From: Hippopus hippopus | Lineage: Eukaryota > Mollusca > Bivalvia > Cardiida > Cardiidae | Assembly (NCBI GenBank): GCA_946811185.2 | Contig: OX328108.1 | Coordinates: forward strand, 4,797,501-4,861,500 | Reading direction: 5' to 3' | DNA length: 64,000 nt | Part shown: positions 41,839-54,870 of the stretch, in pieces | Layout of the letters: each line of letters opens with the position of its first letter | Position numbering within the stretch: position 1 is the first letter of the stretch | The notes under the pieces: generated by a model | Told to the model about the DNA's origin: nothing | What the model saw: the letters and a program-made list of their open reading frames with translations, nothing else | Databases searched by the model: none | Program-made: the position numbers and the translations under genes

Positions 41839-43936
41839 TAGCTCATCTGAGCACGAAGTGCTCAGGATGAGCTATTGTGATCACTCACTGTCCGTCGGCG
41901 TCCGTCGTCCGTCCGTCCATTCACATTTTTAACCAATCAGCACCAAACTTGGTAAAAATATATTTGACCATAAGATCTAGGATGAGTTCGATTATGGGTC
42001 TAATTGGACCAGAACAACTGGAATTATTTGCCCTTGAATTAGGAAAATTGCTATATTTGACTTTGTTTACACTCTAGCATCTACAATTTTTAACAAATCA
42101 GCACCAAACTTGGTCAAAATATATATGATCATAAGATCTCAGATGAATTCGATTATGAGTCTAATCGGGCAAGAGCAAATGGAGTTATTTGCCCTTGAAT
42201 TAGTAAAATTGCTATATTTGACTTCGTGTACACTCTAGCATCTACAATTTTTAACCAATCAGCATCAAACTTGGTCAAAATATATATGACCATAAGATCT
42301 TGGATGAGTTCGATAATGGGTCTAATCGGATCAAAACAACTGGAGTTATTTGCCCTTGAATTAGAAAAATTGCTATATATGACTTTGTTTACACTCTAGC
42401 ATCTACAATTTTTAACCAATCAGCATCAAACTTGGTCAAAATATATATGACCATAAGATCTCGGATGATTTCGATTATGGGTCTAATCGGACCAAAACGA
42501 CTTGAGTTAATTGCCCTTGAATTGGAAAAATTGCTATATTTAACTTTGTTTACACTTTAGCATCTACAATTTTTAACAAATCAGCACCAAACTTGGTCAA
42601 AATATATATGACCATAAGATCTCAGATGAGTTTGATAGTGGGTTTAAGCGGACCAGAACGACTGGAGTTAATTGCCCTTGAATTAGAAAAATTGCCATAT
42701 TTGACTTTGTTTACACTGTAGCATCTACAATTTTTAACCAATCATTACCAAACTTGGTCAAAATATATATGACCATAAGATCTCGGATGAGTTCGATTAT
42801 GGGCCTTATCGGAACAGAAAAACTGGAGTTACTTGCCCTTGACTTAGAAAAATTGCTATATTTGAATTGGTTTACACTCTAGCATCTACAATTTTTAAAC
42901 AACCAGCACCAAACTTGGTCAAAATATATATGACCATAAGATCTAGGATAAGCTCGATTATGTGCCTAATCGGACCAGAAGAACTGGAGTTCTTTGCCCT
43001 TGAATTAGAAAGTTCTTTAGAATAGTTCTTTGTCTGGCGCATAAATTTTTTATCTACAGACCGATTGACTTGAAACTTGGCACTTGTGTTTGTTGCAATA
43101 ATACAGAGTGCAGTGTGAAAGAACCATAATTCTACCTTGTACTGTCTATGAATTATTTCCCTTTGATTGTCATTTTTACATCATTTTCTGCTTGTCAAGA
43201 ATATAACTTTGTCATCTCTAGTCTGAACATCTTCAAATTTGGTACGCATGATTGTTGAAAAATTACGGAATGCAGTACACAAGAACCATAACTCTTCAGA
43301 GCACGAATTTTGAGTTATTCCCCCTCTGATCTTCACTTTTATAGTCTGTCGTGCTTGTCCGTAGCAAAACTTTGTGATCTTAAGTAGGAATGACTTGAAA
43401 TATGGTATGCTTATTTGTTGCAATATTTGGAAGTGCAGTGCTCAAGAATTGTAAGATTACCTCGTGCTGTCTGAGTTATTTCCCTTTGATCCTCATTTTT
43501 ACAGCATTTAGTGCTTGTCCAGAATATAACTTTTTTATCTCTAGTCAGGACGACTTCAAACTTGGTATACATGTTTGTTGCAATATTACAGAGTACAGTG
43601 CGCAAGAACAATAACACTACCTAGCGCGGATTTTGAGTAATTCCACTTTGATCTTCATTTTTACAGTATTTCTTGCTTGTCCGGAACGGAACTTTGTCAC
43701 CTCAAGTCAAATTGACTTGAGACTTGTTAAACATGTTTGTTGCATTACCTGCCCTTTGCGATTATTATACCTCCTCGAGAACTGGCGGTGGGACGGGCGT
43801 ATCTTGCGACAATTTGCCGCTCTTGCTTCATTACCATTTGGCCTTGAACCTCGATATTTGGTATTTATCTTCATTGTAGACCTTTACTGCTTAGTACTCG
43901 GGTGAGCGATATAGGACCATAATGATCCTCTTGTTT
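41839..43936. mobile_element. Helentron-associated non-autonomous element, full-length candidate
   Basis: Starts TTTTTAGCTCATCTGAGCAC with the GAGCACGAAGTGCTC palindrome, then GTCCGTCC repeats. About seven ~160-bp units follow (CTACAATTTTTAACCAATCA near 42081, 42242, 42402, 42563, 42724 and 42884). Next come units with TTGTTGCAATA...GAGTTATT (about 43030-43680) and a tail GGTGAGCGATATAGGACCAT AATGATCCTCTTG with a small terminal hairpin (GGACCATAATGATCC). No coding. It may have been moved by an element like the Helentron just upstream. Confidence 0.7.
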
Positions 43937-44117
43937 TTAATTCTTTTACGCTTTACCAGGTAAAGGCTTTTGATAAAATAGTGGTAACCAGCATTTTCTC
44001 GTGATCTCATAATGTTTTCAGTCCTTTCAAAGATGAATCCTATTTCTTGAACTGCATTTATCTTATCGTTGGCAAATTATATGCTTTTTATAACTTATTT
44101 TTTGTTGTCATCTGCAG

Positions 44118-46480
44118 AGTTTACTACGAAATAGGAATCATAAGAAGTACGAGGAGCCGGGGAAAACAGAAACAGAGCTCAACAGCTCAATTTGTTTTCT
44201 TGTGAAATCGCCATGAGTTATGAAGTTTGTAACAACGACAAAATTCTAGACTCGTTCAGATTAAAAGCGTTTGTAGACGACGATTTTGAATGTTACTCAA
44301 ATGGTTGAATATGTCTTTGCAATGGTAGAATAAAACGTTCTAAAAGTGAGAAAATGCTGGTTTTCAAAATTTTATCCTTTTACCTTTTTTTAAAATGGTT
44401 TATTCCTCAGGCTGGTTAAAACTCGGGCTTATATGCTTATAAAGAGATTATTAAAAGAGTTTCATACTACCAGAAACAGGTTTTTTAAACAGTTACAAAT
44501 AAATCAGCGTTTACGTCGTAGTTTTAGTCTATTCAATGTCTATGTAACATTTGCAAATTAAGTACCAACTCTGAATACTAAAGCTAGCTGTGTCATTGGC
44601 TGAGAAAAAAAAAAAACAGTAGCTAATCAGATGGCAAGTCTTAAATTTTAGATTAAGTGGTTAGTGAATACGGCTATATGACCCACATTTACCGACCATT
44701 CTGAATTGTAGTCTTAGCCTTGTTTTTAATTAAGAAAGTAACATAATTTCTGATTTGCTTAACCATCCGGTTTAATCATTCAGAAATTGTGTCAGTTCAG
44801 ATTTGTTTTAAAAGGGTTTTTTTTTGATAGATTAAAATTTCATCAAAGGGGTTAGTAAATACGGACTCAGATGGTTTTTGAGCACAATTCTATTATTAGA
44901 CAGAAAGCAATAACGATTGCATGGTTCTTAATAAAGAAGTACTTTTTTTTTTGGCGTAGCTGAATGATGGCAGTGACCTATTTATAGTAACAGAATGAAA
45001 TAAAACCGTTACTCACTTTATTGGTTAGTGATATGTTAACTCTGTTTTAAAAAAAAAGTAACGGTAAATTGTGTAGAAATTAATCGATATTTCAGAAAAG
45101 TATTCATGAATGAACTATCAACTAATATTTCAACACTGATGTTGAAAGGTGCCTCATTTTTGTAAAAAGAAAACGTGCAGATCTACTTTGCTTTCTTTTT
45201 TAGGTTTCATCATATCGTCTGAATTGACCTATATTTACTATATGATTTATTCATGAAAATTAGAATAAACAGTATATCCTGGTACACTGCGAAATGTCGG
45301 CATGTAAGAGACAGCATTGCTGAATAGCGCTCATTTCAAGTTTTTTCTCATTCTTATATATCTAACTGAAAATTTTGCTTTTCAACAATATGCAAAACAA
45401 TGACGAAAATGATGCAATTTCTGGCACTGTTACTTTTCAACTGTTCACTTCATATTGAACGGCAAGTTAAGAGCTTGAATATTCATATCCCATGCAGTAC
45501 CTCTGACGCAGTCTGTCTTATTCCCACGGATGTGCCTATTTTTTTTCAGTAGATTCGCGAGAGTTTGAATAGTCTTGAGAATTAGATTAAAAATAATGAA
45601 TGATGAAGGATTGGTGAGTACGCGCCCAGATCGGTTTTTGAAGTCATTTCTATAAATAGACAACTATTTAACGATTGCATGGTTTTTATTTAAGAACTAC
45701 AATAATACGTATAGTAGATTCGCCGTAAGAAATTCGAAAGGTTAGGATGGTGAGACTTGTATCAAAAAATGCTTGTTTTAAAAGACTGTTGGAGGACATT
45801 TTTCCGGGCAGAGAAAAATAAAACTTTGCAGTCAAAATGAATGTTGTCCCACATCATACTTGCAGATTTATTGCAAAGATAGGCCGAGTATTGTAGTCCA
45901 TCATGCAGAATATCGAGCTCATACGGATTACTATCACAAATCTAAATTTCTTGAAGGTAATTAACATTCAAAGAGAATCATATGAATGGCACAGTCAATA
46001 CGGAAGCTAATGGTATAGATCAATATCATTTTGCATGTTTGTGCAGATTAATCTTGGTCATGCTCTCAGAAAGTTACATTTATGGTCATGCATGACAGGA
46101 TGAAGATTTAATTTATTGTTGGGATCCCATAATGCAGTGCGTAGATATTTCAAGTTGCAAAAATGGTGGACAAATCTTTATTTGATTTTACTGGTTAAAA
46201 TGATTTGTTATAATTTCTTCTGAAATTAAATAAAAAAAAATGATAAAGAGTGAAATACTGAAACGAGAAAATCTCAATTTGATTTCGACGGTAAAAAGTC
46301 CAGAACAGACAGTCAAGGTAAGTTAAAACACTTCAAAATGCCTTAACAAATTTCTGTGCAAATACCACTCTGACAGCCCTCCTTTTCAAAGTTTTATCGC
46401 TGTAAGGAAACAAAGCAAATAATTATTCTTTTCCCCCCGCAATATTTTCCAGTAAGTGCTACTTTCTCCCCACAATGCTT
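44118..46480. repeat. Diverged duplicated segment, copy Y2
   Basis: Partner of 28935-31180, in the same orientation, containing the second candidate exon. Open frames elsewhere in it are broken. Confidence 0.75.
46240..46317 (+). CDS. Candidate first coding exon of a duplicated host gene (copy 2)
   Basis: Matches 30913-30990 in length (26 codons), start position and splice donor (AAG then GTAAGT), with about ten amino-acid changes and no frame break. Either a real exon of a tandem-duplicated gene or a conserved non-coding block. The partner gives the only support. Confidence 0.4.
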
Positions 46481-46820
46481 GTCAGCCTGCTAGTAACTAT
46501 TTTTGGTATTCTCTACATTTTGTTTGACCTTTGTATTTCTAGGATAAACAAAATGGTGTAATAAAAAAAACCTGTAGTTTATACTATCAATTCAAAGGCT
46601 AATACCTACCAAAAGCAGCTACAAGGTAGCTTACGCAACGGGTTTAGTCAAGTATACATTTTTGCCGTAGAGTTAACACATGTGTGTCTATATATTTTCG
46701 CTCTGTACACTATAATGATAATTTTGTATGGTGTTGTATTATTCGCTGGAGGCCTAAGTATTGAAATAAATTGTCTGGTCTGTTCTGTTCTAATAGGCAA
46801 TTGAAAGAAAGAAAGAAATA

Positions 46821-48253
46821 CGAGGGTTGTTCGGAAAGTTCGTAGAATTTTGTTATATCTCTAGATTTGTTCATCAAATATACATGAAATTTGATATGCA
46901 TGAACCTTGACTTATCCTTAAGCAATTTTTAAATAAATAATAGAAAATCGAATACAGAAACCAGATATATGGGTTGTCGTAGCAACGTCATCATGGGTAC
47001 CCGGAGCAGTCCGTAAAATACCTATTTTTGGATTATGTCGTTGAAGAAATAAGCTTAATTTCCGTATGTTTGCTCAACATCAAAAAAGCGCGGAAACGTC
47101 AAGCGATAATTCGACAACGTTACGTCATTTCCTGAAAATTTCAAAACAATTCGTTATTCCGAAACAAAATTATAGTGTTTTCGTGATCTATCTGCGGAAG
47201 TTGTTACGGAAAAATCATGACGTCGAACTATGACGTTGAGTTGCGGACTGTGGTGAAATTCTGTGTTGCACTTAATAAAGCGCCAACAAAAACACTGCGA
47301 ATGATAAAATCAACAGGAGCATATGATAAATGCAGTCCAGCTTTTGTCTACAAATGGCATTCGCGTTTTAGGAGCGGAAGAGAATCTATTAATGACGATT
47401 CCAGGAGCGGTCGACCGGCAGTCGTAACTTGTTCGATAAATCAGTCGGTAACGGATATGGTTCAGACCGACAGAAGAACCACCGTCAGAACTATTGCTAA
47501 TGAACTCGGTGTTTCGTGCTCAACAGTACATGGTATACTAACTGAGGAACTTGGCATGTCGAAAGTGAATGCTCAGTGGGTACAACGATTACACAAGGAA
47601 AATGAAAAGGAGCGCCGCATACACTGTTCACAGAAGTTTCTTCACCGCTACGAATCTGTTCGAAAGAAGCGCCCACACATGTCTCTGGACAGAACAATTC
47701 TACATCAGGATAATGCCCCGGGGCACAGAGCAGAATCTACACAGCTTGAGATTAGTTTACTTGGTTTTGAAGTATTGGATCATCCGCCATACAGTCCAGA
47801 TTTGGCTCCTATGGATTTCCGGGTTTTTCCCGAGTTGAAGGCGAGTTTGAGTGGAAAGCGATTCGATTCAGCAGAGGAACTTACAAAACAGACTCAAATT
47901 GTTGTATCATCACTAACTGAGGACTGGTACATTGAAACTTACAACAAATGGATGACCAGACATAAGAAATGCATAGATATTGCTGGTGACTATGTTGAGA
48001 AAGTGCGACGATCGCTTGATGTAAACGGCGCTTGATGATTACGCGACGTCATATTGACTTCGGCGTGCTCCGGGTACCTCTAACATACTCGTTTTAAATA
48101 GACATAATTTTCGTGTGATGTAGAGCATCGTTTTGGTTTTCATAGAATTTATAGAAGAGATGTTGAAGTTTAAGTAGGTATAAAATTCTTTGTAATACTG
48201 AGAATATTGTGTGATTAAAAACAAAATTCTACGAACTTTCCGAACAACCCTCG
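46821..48253 (+). mobile_element. mariner-like element, internally deleted
   Basis: Perfect 34-bp inverted repeats (CGAGGGTTGTTCGGAAAGTT on the left, mirrored on the right) flanked by TA duplications at 46819-46820 and 48254-48255. A second inverted pair, GGTACCCGGAGCA, lies subterminally (about 46997 and 48065). Confidence 0.95.
47217..48035 (+). pseudogene. mariner transposase lacking the first catalytic Asp
   Basis: The 272-codon frame keeps the N-terminal paired HTH DNA-binding region (AFVYKWHSRFRSGRESINDD, then TVRTIANELGVSCSTVHGIL), the HQDNAPGH motif with D165 and YSPDLAPMD with D200, 34 residues apart as in DD34D mariners. The block that should hold the first catalytic Asp (a GDETW-like motif) is absent: sequence jumps from a FLHRYESVRKK segment to SLDRTILHQD. 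The deletion is in frame, so the protein would bind ends but should not cut. It could act as a repressor of related copies, but that is inference. Confidence 0.88.
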
Positions 48254-48379
48254 TAAAATGTCATTTTTCAATGAAATGGAAAGCATGGTTCGACAGGGAG
48301 CGAATGTTTGTAACCAGCAATTAGATCTACCCCAAAGCACTTTAAAGCTATGGATGCCAAGCGCGACTCACTGATTTTG

Positions 48380-48452
48380 CAGACAGTGTAGGTCAAGATC
48401 AGACTGCACAGAACGTGTAGTCTTATCTTTGATCTACGCTGTCCGATAAGGA
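48380..48452. repeat. Palindromic MITE (GACAGTGTAGATC family)
   Basis: GACAGTGTAGGTCAAGATCA...TGATCTACGCTGTCCG with CAGACTGCAC in the arm. Confidence 0.75.
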
Positions 48453-48697
48453 GATACTTTTTACCCAGAAATAAGTTTGAAGTAGCATTATTTAATTAAG
48501 AAATGATCTTCTTTCTATCGTGATTTATCATTTAATAAACTACGGTTGTGAGTTATGAGGCACAATAAATAATCAAAGTAGGCCTTATAAATGAAAAGTA
48601 AATGATTTGAAGTGACAGTCGATCGAGCCCCGTATTTTCAGATGCCGCATAACCCCAATTCTTTTCCTGGCTTTTTCAGTCGAATAAGGAATATAAT

Positions 48698-48866
48698 AAA
48701 TAGGATAATCAACTGGTTGTGTGTGATATCAAAAATCTGTCACTCGAATGGGGGTTTCATGCGGTTGAAAAATTCGTCCTTCGGACTCGTTTTTTCAACC
48801 GCATCACACCCCATTCGAGTGACAGATTTTTAACATCACCCACAACCAGTTGATTATCCTCTATTT
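48698..48866. repeat. 169-bp foldback element
   Basis: Arms AAATAGGATAATCAACTGGT and ACCAGTTGATTATCC-TCTATTT, continuing inward through TGTCACTCGAATGGGG/CCATTCGAGTGACA to a TTCGTCCTTCGGACTCG centre. Nearly perfect over more than 70 bp per arm. Confidence 0.85.
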
Positions 48867-49287
48867 AAAAAAAAAGATAAAAGGCGAAAGAGGTACTGGA
48901 TATGAATATTGAAACTCTTTTGTGCTTCAATATGAAGAGATATAATCACAAGTAGCCTCGCCAGCAATTGCCTCGTTTTCCTCAGTATTTTCAATTTGTT
49001 GAAAAGTGAAATTTACAATTGGACCGGTCCATATTGCAAGACCTTGGCCGAAAATGTTTGCTTTAAGTCAATTTTCAGCGTGTCAAAAGACCATTCTACC
49101 TCATGATTCAGTTGGTTGTTCGATGAAATATATTTTATGGATACATAATTATGTGATGACTTGCTTGGTATAACGCACCACGGAGATACACCAAACTCCC
49201 TTCAGCCAGGGAACGGCTTATATATATTTCAAGATCTGCCAGGGTCCGTATTCACCGGTCATTCTTAAGATTGTTCTCAGACTTATT

Positions 49288-49369
49288 CTCTAGAATTTTC
49301 TACATTTGAAAGTAACACAACCATTTGGTTTAGCCAATCATAAGTTGTGTTACTTTCAAATGTAGAAAA
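49288..49369. repeat. Foldback with 27-bp perfect arms
   Basis: ATTTTCTACATTTGAAAGTA ACACAAC and its exact complement enclose a ~24-base loop. Confidence 0.85.
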
Positions 49370-49639
49370 TCTTGGAGGTCTAATCTTCGAAGAATATGAC
49401 ATGCGCAGGCAACGCGTTCGGCCGTTTCCGAAATCTATCGAGGTCGGCCGAATGACCCTCGTGTGGACATTGAGTACTAGGCTATTTGACGGTAGCGCTT
49501 CGACGAGAAACATCACATTACCAAATTGTACAAGAAAAGGACCATCCCCATTGCTAATCGATTACATGGACTGGCACAAAAATGAATTTTTAAATCAGGT
49601 AAAAAGTAAACAAAAGATAGAGCGACCTGGCAACTTTTA

Positions 49640-49826
49640 ATCTAGTGGAGATCCCAAAAGTCAGGACAGCAAGGTATGACAAGAGCACATTCAGGTTTGA
49701 GGCCATCAGAGTGTGGAACAGCCTGCCAGATGATATGCACAAGATTGTCATGTATAAAGATTTCGCCAGGCTGATCTGCACCGGGACAGACCCCAAATAT
49801 AAATGTGCTATGTCTCATAGTTAACC
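49640..49826 (+). pseudogene. 3' end of a non-LTR retrotransposon ORF2
   Basis: An open stretch encodes KVRTARYDKSTFRFEAIRVW followed by NSLPDDMHKI and a LINE-like tail, ending TAA. The (F/Y)...R-x-WNSLP motif is typical of the C-terminus of CR1/Jockey-type reverse-transcriptase proteins. The rest of the element is missing (5' truncation). Confidence 0.7.
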
Positions 49827-49829
49827 CTT

Positions 49830-52800
49830 GCCAAAACAATCTCTTTTTTTAAACAACCCTGAAGAGTACGGCTTCTAATGCTACGTTTACACCATGTTCC
49901 CGGTGGCCACGGCAGCCCCGTTTGTCCGAAACTTAGTGTACCATGAGATTTTGGAAGTTTTTCTCTTCATGTACCAAATTTGTTAGTTCTAGCTAGTTTC
50001 TTTACGGTACCTCATGGTATCCGTGACAAGCCGTGGAGGGAAGCGGTTGCTTAGTTCCAGGGTTCACAAAGATCAACTACGGTTCGACCTGCGTTCTACC
50101 ACGTATGCGCATTCGTTCCTTCCTGGTCCGTCAAGTTCTGATCAGCACTCTCACGTTTCTAACTTTCCTATCAAGATCTAATCAGTTCTTCCCGTCCTGT
50201 CAAGGTTTTCTGGGAATGGGACGAGGTGGACGGGCATGTTTGTTTCCATGGTTTAGAAAGAAGGCCTCCCAAGCAGTAACTATCATTGTAGTGTAAGACT
50301 TCGCCTTGTCACCATGGTATGCAAAAATGAATGTTTTGTTTTGTATATTTGCTTGTTGCATACAATCTTTGTCTCAGAGGTATAGAAAATTACAGCACGG
50401 ATGGAACGTCACTTGTAAGATGCAAGAGAAGAAGAGGACCAGAAAACCAAGATCCGTGTGGGTGCGCGAATGGATATAGAAAAAAAGGAAGCAAAATCTC
50501 AGCCACTGCTCAACAATTCTCACCAGAAAGTTTTGCACTGAAGATATCAACCAATTTCAGAACTATCTAAGGTTGGCTCCTTTGACGAATTCCTGGAAAG
50601 GGTAGCGACATTCATTGAGGGACAGAACATGAGGTACCACTTTGCCTTATAACCTTGTCGGAAATTATTTCTGACTCTTGAGACATCTGACCATTATTGA
50701 CAATTATTTTTCATTTTCCTGTGCATTTCAGTGTAGTAAAGCAGCCAGATCTGCAGTATGATGGGAGAAGTGTGAAATGCATTGTAGAAGCATGCACTGA
50801 TAAAGTGTTCGCTTTTCCTGTGGCGCAAGATAAATTGTGAGCCCCGGGTCAGGAGTTTGAGAGACATCAGGCCTTCGTGGATAATCAAGTTGAATCTAGT
50901 CCTCTATGGGTGGCACTGGTGGTGGTGCAGTAACGATGGACCTGTTTTTCTCTTGTTGCCCGCAAAATGCACTTGGGACTTCTTGGACTCATTTTTCAAT
51001 CGCAGCTTTTATTTGCTACGAGACTGTGCACGTCCGTGTAGGCCACAGTAGAGCGCAACGCATCACGGCACGCCGGATCTATAAACTACCTTGATAGAAC
51101 GCAACAGCTGGTGTAACATTATGAATGAGTCTAAAAATAGATACACCTAGCCTGCAGTGAAACCCAGCTATATTAACCCTCACTGGACAGAGCCCTTGTC
51201 TTTCCCATCAGTCATTATGTAGATTATTGTGTACCTTTAAACTGTTCTTTTGTATATTAAATAGTTAACCGTCACATCTTGTGTTGTTGATTAACTATAA
51301 TGCAGTTTGATGGAACTCTACATATATTATTATTAATGTTATGAGCCCAGTAACATTACAGCTGGGACATAGCTGAGCTTGCTGGGAGAAACGGGAAGAA
51401 ACGCAACACAACCTGACAATACTTGAAAGAACCGCGAGATACCGGTACCTCCACGTCCCAGTGGTTTCTCAACTGCACCGGGACTGCCGTGGCAAATGTT
51501 TTGACAGTTTAAAACTCTGGCGCGGCAACGACGGCAATCACGGTCTGACAAGTTTGCTTATCCCGTTCCTCTGCGTTGTATTACGTCAATTTCTCCTTTA
51601 GCTATTTTTTTAACTGTCTGCAAGTGTTTAAACCTGTTTAAGAGTATAGTTTTGTCAGATGGTTGTTTGGTAGGGGTTTGTGTTGTATGACTGTATGATT
51701 TCCCCCCCCCCCTCTTTTTTTTTCCCTATTCCCTGCCTATCATTGTATAGTTGCTTTCCATGTAAATGTATTTTGTGCATGCATGTATCCAGTAAAGTTG
51801 CTGTAGTTGCTTTGTTCTTCCACTTTGCATGACTTCTTTAAAAGAAGAAGGGAAAAAAATTAAAAGAGCAAGGATGTTGGGTGCATTGTAGAGAAGGGAG
51901 ATGTCGTTTGTGACAGGCGATTTCTCCTTTTTTCCTGCAATGTTGAGACCCGCCCTCTATTAATATTTTTCTGGTTTGGAAATTAAAGAAAAAATTAGTT
52001 GGTAAAGGGTCAATAGCTTCTCGTGGTCTCATGTACTCTAGTCGTGTCAAAAATTCCCTTGTGCCAAATGTCGTCTATGTAATAGCCTTAAATGTGATTT
52101 TGTGTAAAATGTAGTTTTGCTTGTAGTTTTCTCCCGGTTTTTTATTCTATTGATGTGATGCTTCTCTGTAAACCTTCGTTGCTGATGTAGTTTTTAGTTG
52201 CCTTTGTATTTAAGTTGTGTATTGTGCTTTTTTCAATTTGTACCTTCCTAATTGTGCTGACTGTTATTTTTTAACTTTAAATGTGCCAACAAATACGATG
52301 TTGTCCGGTGATCTTGCGCACCTAAGCAAAGGGCTGTTTAATTATGACAGTCAAAAGAATTCCAAGATCCTCAAAGCTGTTTGTCTATTTATAGCAATAT
52401 TTCATCTAGTTAATGACACAAGATAGTTATAAAAAGATTCCCCAAACAACACAAACATTCAAGAAGTAAACACTAAACATGAGGTTTTACCCAGCATAGG
52501 CTACAACTGTCCGGTGATCTTGCGCAGTTATATTAATGACGTCACTGCAATTCAGTTATAAAGTATTTGTGAATAATTCAATATTAATTTTTTTCATGGA
52601 CATTGGCGAGTTCTGATTGTCTGAAATTTTTTTTTCATAGCTCCATGAAAAAAAATCAGCAGTGCCGGAACTACTTTAGCAGTCAAAACTAATGTAAACA
52701 AACATGTATACGAGATTTCATAATGTTTTTCGTTCTGATTTTATATCGAGTCCGAAGTTCAAATTGCTAGCTGAATTTATTTTTTCTGAATAGAGTCTAC

Positions 52801-52900
52801 TAAAAAAAAAAAAAAAAAATCCAACAGTAAATTCAAAGAGAGAGCTGAAAACTCATTGTTACTCTGTTGGGTTTAAACAATCTTATTTTCAACTTAACTC
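49830..52900. other. No recognised gene
   Basis: Several short open frames exist but none has a family match or repeated support. It holds GC-richer patches (49880-50230 and 51340-51560) that might be host exons or unknown repeats, a T/C tract at 51700-51725, and a hairpin near 52590-52660 (TTTTTTTCATGGA / TCCATGAAAAAAAA). Confidence 0.4.
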
Positions 52901-52940
52901 TAGCGTATTGAACTTCTAATAATAAATCCACTCAATCTGC

Positions 52941-53187
52941 CACTCGTCACAACTCGGCCGATTCCGTACCTACATCTAACCTCGTCCGTATAACGGTCGT
53001 TTCCATTTGAACTGCGAACCACGTGATCTTATACATGGCGCGCCTCTGTCAGTCGTTTAGCAATGACATAAACAACCTCGATGAAGTTATTCACATCTGT
53101 TTATCTGTCGGTGAAAACTTCAATCGGAATTGATAAACCACGTTAAATAATGAATGTACGAACTGTTTTCCAACTCAACTGAAATAT
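52941..53187. repeat. Direct repeat A, copy 1
   Basis: Starts CACTCGTCACAACTCGGCCG and is repeated at 53396-53628 with few changes. Confidence 0.85.
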
Positions 53188-53395
53188 CATCCTCGGAACC
53201 CAGGTTTAAAGCATTACGCTACTCTCCATCAGAGATCTTATATACAGTGTATATACGATCCCTGTCTCCATGCATCTACCTCTGGGATAATTGACTAGCA
53301 ATTCGTCGTTTCTTATGAATATTCATATGGTCGGGAAGTACCCTAATAGCCAATCGAAAGATCGATAACATTATGATACTCTCTTGTATAGAGGG

Positions 53396-53628
53396 CACTC
53401 GTCACAACTCGGCCGATTCCGTACCTACATCTAACCTCGTTCGTATAACGGTCGTTTCCATTTGAACTGCGAATCACGTGATCTTATACATGGCGCGCCA
53501 CTGTCAGTCGTTTAGCAACAACATAAACTACCTCGATGAAGTTATTCACATCTGTTTATCTGTCGGTGAAAACTTTAATCCGAATTGATAAATAATGAAT
53601 GTACGAACTGTTTGCCAACTCAACTGAA
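53396..53628. repeat. Direct repeat A, copy 2
   Basis: 455 bases downstream of copy 1; lacks a short CCACGTTAAA-type stretch near its end. Confidence 0.85.
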
Positions 53629-53632
53629 ACAT

Positions 53633-53814
53633 AGTTAGAAAGATTTCGATAGAAAATTGAAAGTCAAGTTTTCTTTTTTTAAGAGGAGCCTTACAATTTT
53701 CAGAACGGTAAACCGGCGTATTTCCGGATATGTATCGATCTGATGCATATTAATCCACCAGATACAGCCGAGGGATATGATGGCTCCCATCACCCGAGGT
53801 ATGCCGAATGGTAG
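53633..53814. repeat. Direct repeat B, copy 1
   Basis: AGTTAGAAAGATTTCGATAG ... CATCACCCGAGGTATGC; its partner is at 54666-54846. The two copies bracket the palindromic element and related sequence. Confidence 0.85.
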
Positions 53815-53820
53815 AGAGGG

Positions 53821-54255
53821 TAATTTATTTCATGCTTTCCGGGAGGATATCGAGAAACAGCAGTGAAAATATTTTTCGATATTACACTGGTAAGACCAGT
53901 GAAAATACCGATTTTCATGTTCTTGTTGCCTAGGTAAATTGCGCGTGCCTCACAACCAGATGGAAATATGACGTCATTTACCTTACGTTTCTCGCGCTTG
54001 ACGTAATATTGTAATGCGTTGCTATGCGGGAGGGGTACGCCATGGGGAATAACGGAAAAGAACTGTACTGGAGTTTGATAAAGCTCCTCCAAGAAACGTT
54101 TAAAAGCATGAAATAAATAGAATATTTGTTTTTTTTCGGTGAAAGATCAAAATTTATTTCATCGAGTGCTGCGCCACTCGTGAAAATATTACCGATGGTG
54201 TTCACTCGATGAAATAAATTTCGATCTTTCACCGAAAAAAACAAATATCCTCTAT
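53821..54255. mobile_element. Second copy of the large-palindrome element
   Basis: Homologous to 33397-33850 along its length, with a shorter, imperfect palindrome (about 54138-54242; arms GGTGAAAGATC...GATCTTTCACC). Confidence 0.8.
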
Positions 54256-54665
54256 TTCATTTCTTCCGTTATAAAAAATAACCCCACTATGGAAAAAACC
54301 CGAGGTTGTCAACAAATATGGCCCGTCGGCGTGCTTGTCTCCTGTGAGATATGCCATTCTGCAATACAGGGACGACACTATCGATCTTTGTGTACGCCGA
54401 AAATCTCTTTTTTAAAAACGCTTCTCGAATGTGGTGTTGATGGGCGACGCCAGATTTGCAACGAATGATGTGATTAGATATCGACAAGTTACAAATAGAA
54501 ATGACGACGTATTTGTGATAAAAATAGTTTAAATTTTCTCAAGGAAAAACTGAGATCACCAATCAAAATGCTTCATGAATAATTCATGAGAATGTGGAAA
54601 CGCCAGCGAAATAACCCAGGGTCGATTACAGAATGAATCGAAACTGGGTCAACGAGGATGCTGAA

Positions 54666-54846
54666 ATATAGTTAGAAAGATATCGATAGAAAATTGAAAC
54701 TCAGGTTTTCTTTTGTAAGAGGAGCCTTACAATTTTCAGAACGGTAAACCGGCGTATTTCCGGGTATGTACCGATCTGGTGCATATCAATCCACCAGATA
54801 CAGCCGAGGGATTTGATGGCTCCCATCACCCGAGGTATGCTGAATG
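54666..54846. repeat. Direct repeat B, copy 2
   Basis: About 1.03 kb downstream of copy 1. The mariner at 54871 inserted just after it. Confidence 0.85.
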
Positions 54847-54870
54847 TCAATCTGCAAGTTTTCAATACTA